Shown here piece after piece: positions 58,270 to 64,000 of a DNA stretch of 64,000 nucleotides. The translations under genes and the position numbers were made by a program. Within the stretch, counting starts at the first letter, position 1. Each line of letters opens with the position of its first letter. The notes under the pieces are model-generated. The model had not been told where the DNA came from, did no database searches, and saw only the letters and a list, made by a program, of their open reading frames with translations. Location: NCBI GenBank assembly GCA_025093985.1, contig JACAAK010000017.1:1-64000 (forward strand), in the 5' to 3' direction. Source of the DNA: Calvatia gigantea (taxonomy: Eukaryota > Basidiomycota > Agaricomycetes > Agaricales > Lycoperdaceae).

Positions 58270-58944
58270 GCCAGCGTTGACTGTTTTGTTCCTGGCCTTC
58301 GAGGTTTTTCATCGTTGGCGGTTGTCTGGTCAGACATTGGTCTGTTCACCTGAACCAGAAGGACGAAGTGGACGCAAAGCTGTATTAGGTAAGCTCGCCT
58401 ATTTATGTAGGACCTTTGAAATTGACGCTCCTCCGGCTCAAATTCAACATTCAAATATTCAAACCTGATGGTCTCCCAACTAGAACCCTCGTCCAGGTCC
58501 TCATAATATCGCGCTTGGGTCAACTCATAGAACGCGGGAACAAACGGGGTTGAAATTTAAGCTTGAGGTGCCCCATGCTCACCTATTCCCATTCATCTGC
58601 CTCGCCCACATTTTCACATCGGCCGTAATCGGACAGGCGGAAGTTCGGGTAACACACTCATCTCAGGATTCTCAGCAGACTCCTACCCAGTCACATGGGA
58701 TGCTCTTAGATAAGCGGACGTTGATCCGAAATTATACCGAAACTTCGTCAACTGCTCCCGGGTATCAGATATGATCAGATGTGGGTAACACAGATTATCG
58801 GATAAAGCGCTTGGGTTGCCAAGCTAGCATCCCGGATTCTCCAGTAGCCCCTTCCGGACTGAGAACTCACTTCCTCACGCATTTTAAACTGTCCAGCGAC
58901 CCAAACTTCTGGTAGGTCTTCGTTTTCCCCCTCTTCCGTTCGCC
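58270..58944. promoter_or_regulatory. Intergenic region with GATA-type sites
   Basis: A shared upstream region of divergent genes. ATCAGATAT (58764-58772) and ATCGGATAA (58797-58805) each match the iron-responsive GATA-factor consensus ATCWGATAA at eight of nine positions; AGATAAG lies near 58708. They are 140-240 bp before the start codon of the siderophore transporter, the expected target of such regulators (Fep1/SreA/Urbs1 type). Confidence 0.55.
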
Positions 58945-61402
58945 ATGTCCACTTTCGAAGAAAAGGGTATTGAGGCTACTCCTCCCCAGCTGTCTGAAGA
59001 CGTCGCACACCTTGGAGTCCGAACCGTCGAGGCCACTCACAAAGTCTACGGGAAATATTCCAAGTGGTTTCTCTTTCTTGGGTAAGTGCCCCCGTCGTTG
59101 TATACCCCTACAACCTGACAACGCACATAGCTTGGGCCTTGCTGCGTATATTTACTCTCTCGATGGCACAACGACTTTCACCTACCTCGCATTTGCTACA
59201 TCAAGCTTCGGACATCATAGCCTTATTGGCACCATTCAAGTTGCCCAGTCTATAATCAGTACGTTCAAAAACCGAGTCATCCAACACGTCGCCTTCTTTG
59301 CCTTACATGAATTTAGTTGCTGTTGGGAAGCCTGTCATTGCAAAGATTGCCGACGTTCGTTCCCGTGGCTCGGCTTATGTTATAGTTCGTGAGTATCGTA
59401 GTTTTCTCTTCCACGGCGTGGGTTGAAACATTCTCCATTCAGTGATCTTCTATGTCGTGGGTAATTGACGTTTCCTCCATCTCAGCTTCTCGACTTAACG
59501 TCATACAGGATACATTGTAATTGCTTCTGCTGGGAACACACAAGCTATTGCGGGTGGTATCGTCGTTTACGCTGTGTAGGTCCCTTCGAATGTCTTATTG
59601 GAACAGAATAATGACATCTGTATTATAATGTAGGGGATACACGTACGTCTCGGCCCCTTAATCTTTGCTCAATTGCTCACTGTGACTAGTGGATTGCAAC
59701 TCCTAACACAAATTATCATCGCCGATATTACCACTCTCAAATGGCGAGGACTGGTATCAAGCCTTATATCCCTCCCTTTTATCATCAATGCATTCGTCGG
59801 GTCCAACATTTCCATTAACGTTCTGACCCATGCAGGCTGGCGTTGGGGGTGTCAGTTCAATACCACTATATCTCTCCAGGATGGATATTGATCAGTTTGA
59901 CTTCCAGATGGCATGTTCGCCATTCTAGTTCCTGCAGCCCTCGCACCCCTGATCATCACCCTCCTCTGGGCTGAACGGAAAGCAAAGAAGCTGGGACTTG
60001 TTAAGACGGAAACCCACGCGGACCGGCACATCCCCGTTACCCATCGCATTCTTGACACCGCTAGTAAACTTGACGTCTTTGGGCTTTTGTTACTTGGGAT
60101 ATCAGTTGCCCTTATCCTCCTCCCGCTTACTCTCACACAGGGTGCCAAAGGCCATTGGAAAAACTGGTAAGTAACAGATTCTTGCCGAAGTTCCCGGATG
60201 TACCAACATGCTGATTGCACGCTAGCTTCGATGATTGCTATGCTCATAGTTGGCATCGTTCTCATTCCCGTATATGGTTTGTGGGACTTCAAGTTCGCGA
60301 AGTACCCCGTTATTCCGATACGATTCGTATACAACCGGACCGTCGCCATTGCCGCCCTCATTGGCGCATTTGACTTTGTAGGTTCTCCCGTTTCATTGTC
60401 CCTTATATATCTCATAACCGGGTAACAGATCTCGTTCTATATCTCGTATACATACCTCTTCTCCTTCGTCCTCGTTGTCAAGCCATGGTAAGACCCTTCT
60501 ATATATACATATGACTTGTCCTCTCACATTCATATCTAGGTCTCCCGTCAATTCGGCCTACTTTGCACAAACCCAGTCCGTGGCTTTGACAGTATTCGGC
60601 ATCTTAGCCGGTCTCTCAATGTGCTTCCTCCGTCGTTACAAGGTGAGTGAATCTTCCCTGTCCACCTCCTCTACCAGTCACACTCAACCTTCCTTTCTTT
60701 CCCCCCCGTTAGTATGTCCTCATAGTCGGGCTCGCTATCCGACTTCTTGGCTGCGGTCTTATGATCCATTCTCGTGGTGCCAACGCCTCTGACGCCGAGA
60801 TCGTCTGGTCTCAACTTCTTCAAGGCATCGGAGGTGGATTCGCCGCCGTTGCTTCGCAAGTTGGCGCACAGGCTTCAGTGCCGCACATGGACGTTGCAAT
60901 GGCCACCGCTGTTGTATTATTGATTACCGAGATTGGGGGTGCAATCGGCAGTGCTATTGGTGGGTACACGATTCAATCTATACATACCCCATGAAGCTTA
61001 CTTTACGCCGGACTGTAGCCGGGGCAGTGTGGACGAACACCATGCCTGGGAAGCTTGCAAAATATCTCCCGTTCCTCACGGAAGCAGAACGACAAGAATT
61101 GTTTGGGTCTATTACTTCCGCTGCGAGTTCCCCGCGCGGAGATCCGGTCCGTGAGGGTGTCATCCGAGGTGCGTTCACGTAAGTCGAAATTGCCCCCGAC
61201 CCAATGACCCAGTTTTTGTGGAGCAGCGTACGACGATGTTATGAGGACTATGACAATCGTGGCGACCGCTATTGCTGTCGTGCCGCTCCTACTCGCATTC
61301 TTGATGCCAGATTGGTATCTCGGTGACTCGCAGAATGCTGTTGAGAAGGTTGATCTTGTAGGATCCAAACTAAATGACGAGGAAAAGGATCAGCGGCGGT
61401 AA
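58945..61402 (+). CDS. Siderophore-iron transporter (MFS, SIT family)
   Basis: A gene of about ten short-intron exons from ATG 58945 to TAA 61400-61402, about 580 codons. The N-terminus is cytosolic (MSTFEEKGIEATPPQLSEDV). The SIT-family hallmark IYSLDGTTTFTYLAFATSSF follows in the first membrane segment; then SAGNTQAIAGGIVVYAV, LQLLTQIIIADITTLKWRGL, SNISINVLTHAGWRWGYGMF, FVYNRTVAIAALIGAFDFV, FSFVLVVKPWSPVNSAYFAQ and QLLQGIGGGFAAVASQVGAQ. Fourteen membrane segments are expected. These proteins take up ferric siderophores at the plasma or vesicle membrane by proton symport. The GATA-type sites upstream fit iron repression. No stop or frameshift was noted in the exons; individual splice sites were not all verified. 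Confidence 0.88.
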
Positions 61403-62364
61403 TGAGAGTGGTTTTGTTGTGTTTGTTGTATTTACGGCTCGTGCTCTGGGCCAAGTAGTTACGAGGCACCCGCTTAACAATATATGGGCTCCAGCTGTGG
61501 CCGTACGCCGCCGTAGCCAGTAATCCTCATTAGAGAACAATAAGTGCCTGTATCACATACGATAAACTATCCACGAAAGAACCCGTCGACTTTACAATGC
61601 AAACGGAAAAAGAAAGCAAGAACGGGAAAATATATACACCTCAGCACTTACGGTTGGAAACAACGTTTAGAGAAAGGTGTTGACAAGAGTACAAGCGATA
61701 GTAATAACACCATCTGTTGATCTATCCCATCCTCAGTGGAACACGAGGTAACAAAGGTATAGTTCGAACTTACCGAAGCTGTTGCCCTCGCAGGTGCGTG
61801 GGTTTTAATGAGTTTCGTAATGTCGATGTCTTGGCGCGAATAACAAAGGCATCTCCAAGCTCCCGGTCAAAACACAACCGGCCTTCTGGTAAGTATGAAG
61901 GGGAGGCCCAAAAGCTGCTTTTATAAGCCTTGATCCCCCACCGAAGACGAAAGGCGGACCTTACCCCTTATTTTACGAGCGCGGTACGGCGCCGTTATAA
62001 TGGAGGTGGTGGGTATTGAAGCAGTCGGAGGGGGGGACAAAGGACTGTATTGCAGGTAGTGGACTAACTCGGGGATGCGTGATTAGCAAGACGGGACGAC
62101 GAACGGTTCGAAGTAAACAAAAACCTGCAGTGGGCGATGACAAATGCCTCAAGAAAGTCCGCTCAAGTTAAGATCGCTGTTGTATGGCCAACCAATCCCA
62201 AGGACCTCGTAGTAATGTAGTTCCCACAAGGTTGTCAAGAATACCCAAGCATTACCTTGGCAGGAGGCATACAACGTCTCGCAGTTACAACAGAGAATAA
62301 CTTATCTAGGGATAGGAAACCCAAAATCACACAAAAAATCCGCTACTACAAGCGTCGAACGAGC
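61403..62364. other. Intergenic spacer
   Basis: Convergent 3' ends of the transporter and the hydrophobin. One short plus-strand frame (61717-61926) has no similarity. No RNA gene or repeat was recognised. Confidence 0.4.
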
Positions 62365-62879
62365 TTAAATATTGACATTGACTGGGGTGCAACCAAGAGC
62401 GACAACGCCATCTAAGAGAACAACCGATCAACAAACCGAACCACAAACCCAGATACAAAAAGGAATACGTACTGAACGAATTATCCTCGCAGCAGACAGG
62501 GTTGGCATTGCTACGGGGAGCAGTCAGCACTCACCGAGCACTCAGTCAAAAGGTATAATGAATCACCAGTTCGAGCCAGTGGCGAAAGCCCCGAGGACGC
62601 TAATGGGGTTGCATTGAAGGCCAACGAACCCATCGATTGCACTAGCTACCAAGTTCAAGAGTCCAAGTTGATCTTGCGCAGCCGCACTCTGGGGGGCTTG
62701 GATGGACTGGCCTATAGCAAGTAGGTGTCAGCCCAAACACGCCGACACGAAGGGTGACAACAACGAGACATACAGCACTGCAAGGTACCAACGTTGCACT
62801 GGTTGGTGGGAGTTGCAGCGGGCATCGCAGAGGCGACGGCAGCGGCAGAGATGAAGAAAACAGCGAGCTTGGAGAACAT
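62365..62879 (-). CDS. Class I hydrophobin
   Basis: Four exons, 62879-62774, 62711-62567, 62510-62473 and 62411-62365, sum to 336 nt (111 codons plus stop). A signal peptide (MFSKLAVFFISAAAVASA) is followed by the eight-Cys pattern of hydrophobins: C in TNQC, CC in TLQCC, C in GLQC, C in TGSNC, CC in NPVCC and C in ALGC. The spacing (36 residues between CC and the fourth Cys) indicates class I. Such proteins are secreted and self-assemble at air-water interfaces, coating aerial hyphae, fruit bodies or spores. An upstream in-frame ATG (62912) would add eleven residues before the signal peptide and is less likely. Confidence 0.92.
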
Positions 62880-64000
62880 TGTGAGTTGAAAGTAGTTAAG
62901 TCGAGAGAACAACTGAAGATGTGTCTGGTAGACTGAGGAAACTGGGACGAAATTTCCTCCTTTTTATATTGAGGATCCCAACCTTGCCTAGGTTGAGTGG
63001 GCGAGGTAAAATTCGGAAGCGAAGAGAACAAAGACTCTGCGTGTCCAAAACATTGTTGGAACTCCTTCAGCCTCGTACGAACGACATGTTGTGTAACCAC
63101 ACTGTTTTTTTTTGTTTTTTTTTTTAGTATATTTCATGGAACCTTCTTGCGCTAATTTTGAGTGCTAGTAAACCACGAGTTTACGAAACCACCTCCGACG
63201 GGGTTTGAGATGTATAGATGCCAACACCGATGCAGCGACCACCGGACTGTTGAGAATGTCACTACGCTCCACAATTTCGGAGGGTACCCGTATTGTACAA
63301 ATATAGGCTTGAATACAGAACCAGCATAAGTGGTGGAGCAGTCTAGGGCACTCAGAAATACTCGAGTGATCATTCACGCTCGGGCTGAAAGTTTTCAGCA
63401 GGATCAGGCACATCACCGGGGTTCGATAGCGAGCGATTTCTGTAAAATTGACAACTTCGCTCTCCCCCTTGGGTCTAGAACGTTCAATGCAATTTTTCTC
63501 CTCCTCGGCTTGGTTGGTATCCGATCACGAATTGTGCTTTGTTGATCCGCACAGAGTTACTGGCGATTGAAGGGCACGTTCCGATTAATGCACCTCGGGT
63601 TGGTCTTTTCGCCAGATTGCAGCCAGTGAGCGCTTGAGCATTGGCACTCGTGTGATTGAAGCTCCCCAAACAATTTACACTAATGTCGTTGTTTACAGCA
63701 ACAAATACCGATCGAGGGGCGAAATTCTAGAGTTGAAGTTTGTCGAAGGATGGAGTCTCCGCGTGCCGTCATTGGTGGATGGGACAGGACAGTAAGCTTT
63801 TCTTTGTGATCAAAAATTGTAGTAAGACAGTTGGTTACTCGACTTCTACACTACGAGTACCAGCCACGCACACCTACATTACGCAATAGACAAGTCAAAT
63901 TCGTCAAGCTCGTTGTCACCTTGGAGGGATTGGAGAACCTGAGAATCAGCCCAACCCACAGTCTTTTGAGGGACAGCGCAGGCGACTTCGCGTTCAATTT
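62880..64000. other. Right edge, one possible exon
   Basis: After the hydrophobin promoter there is a T-rich run (63103-63125). A plus-strand frame at 63589-63795 (VIEAPQTIYTNVVVYSNKYR, then FVEGWSLRVPSLVDGTGQ) reads like real protein. It ends near a good splice donor (GTAAGC, 63792), so it may be an exon of a gene that continues beyond the window. I recognise no family. Confidence 0.35.
62961..62970 (-). promoter_or_regulatory. TATA box of the hydrophobin gene
   Basis: The minus strand reads AATATAAAAA about 85 bp before the hydrophobin start codon, a usual spacing for a strongly expressed fungal gene. Confidence 0.6.

Noticed and set aside
1..64000. CRISPR arrays, bacterial operons, Shine-Dalgarno sites, tRNA or rRNA genes
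   Set aside because: None seen. The window is eukaryotic, with introns and TSD-flanked retroelements; tRNA-like similarity was found only in primer-binding sites.

Overview
The window looks like nuclear DNA of a mushroom-forming basidiomycete (Agaricomycetes). The evidence is: short introns of about 40-60 bp with GT..AG ends, HGD-type kinases, NACHT proteins with the basidiomycete layout, a DUF6699 protein, a class I hydrophobin, a siderophore transporter and Agaricomycete-type Copia and Gypsy elements. All gene models were read by eye; for several genes the exon lengths sum to a multiple of three, which supports the splicing.

Left part (701-11222, all minus strand): two tandem copies of a NACHT-ATPase/protein-kinase fusion gene flank a six-exon DUF4139 gene. 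The copy at 7809-11222 is intact (10 exons, 984 codons). The copy at 701-4786 is a pseudogene: it carries a 709-bp solo LTR, a stop codon, frameshifts, and HGD-to-HGN and DFG-to-DFR changes in the kinase.

Middle part (12323-41005): a nested retrotransposon cluster of about 28.7 kb has split one 303-codon gene resembling PD-(D/E)XK nucleases. The outermost element is Copia X (TSD GACAA). Into X went (a) a Copia-type solo LTR, Y1, in its 5' LTR, which itself received an inverted Y2 element with a 5.7-kb non-coding interior; (b) a complete Gypsy element in gag; and (c) a second Copia, Z, near the end of pol. Z in turn holds an inverted fragment of a third Copia (W), which contains a Tc1-type MITE, and another Y solo LTR. 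The TSDs fix the order of events. Almost every in-frame stop in X, Gypsy, Z and W is TGA where CGA (Arg) is expected, suggesting CpG C-to-T mutation targeted to repeats.

Right part (41730-64000): ordinary single-copy genes with wide spacers. In order they are a small unknown ORF, a DUF6699 protein (minus), a small secreted protein (minus), a PHO84-type phosphate transporter (minus), an AANAT-like acetyltransferase (minus), a secreted GH24 lysozyme (plus), a membrane protein (minus), a siderophore-iron transporter with upstream GATA-type sites (plus), and a hydrophobin (minus). They do not form an obvious pathway cluster; the secreted lysozyme, hydrophobin, small secreted protein and siderophore transporter fit a hypha facing its environment.
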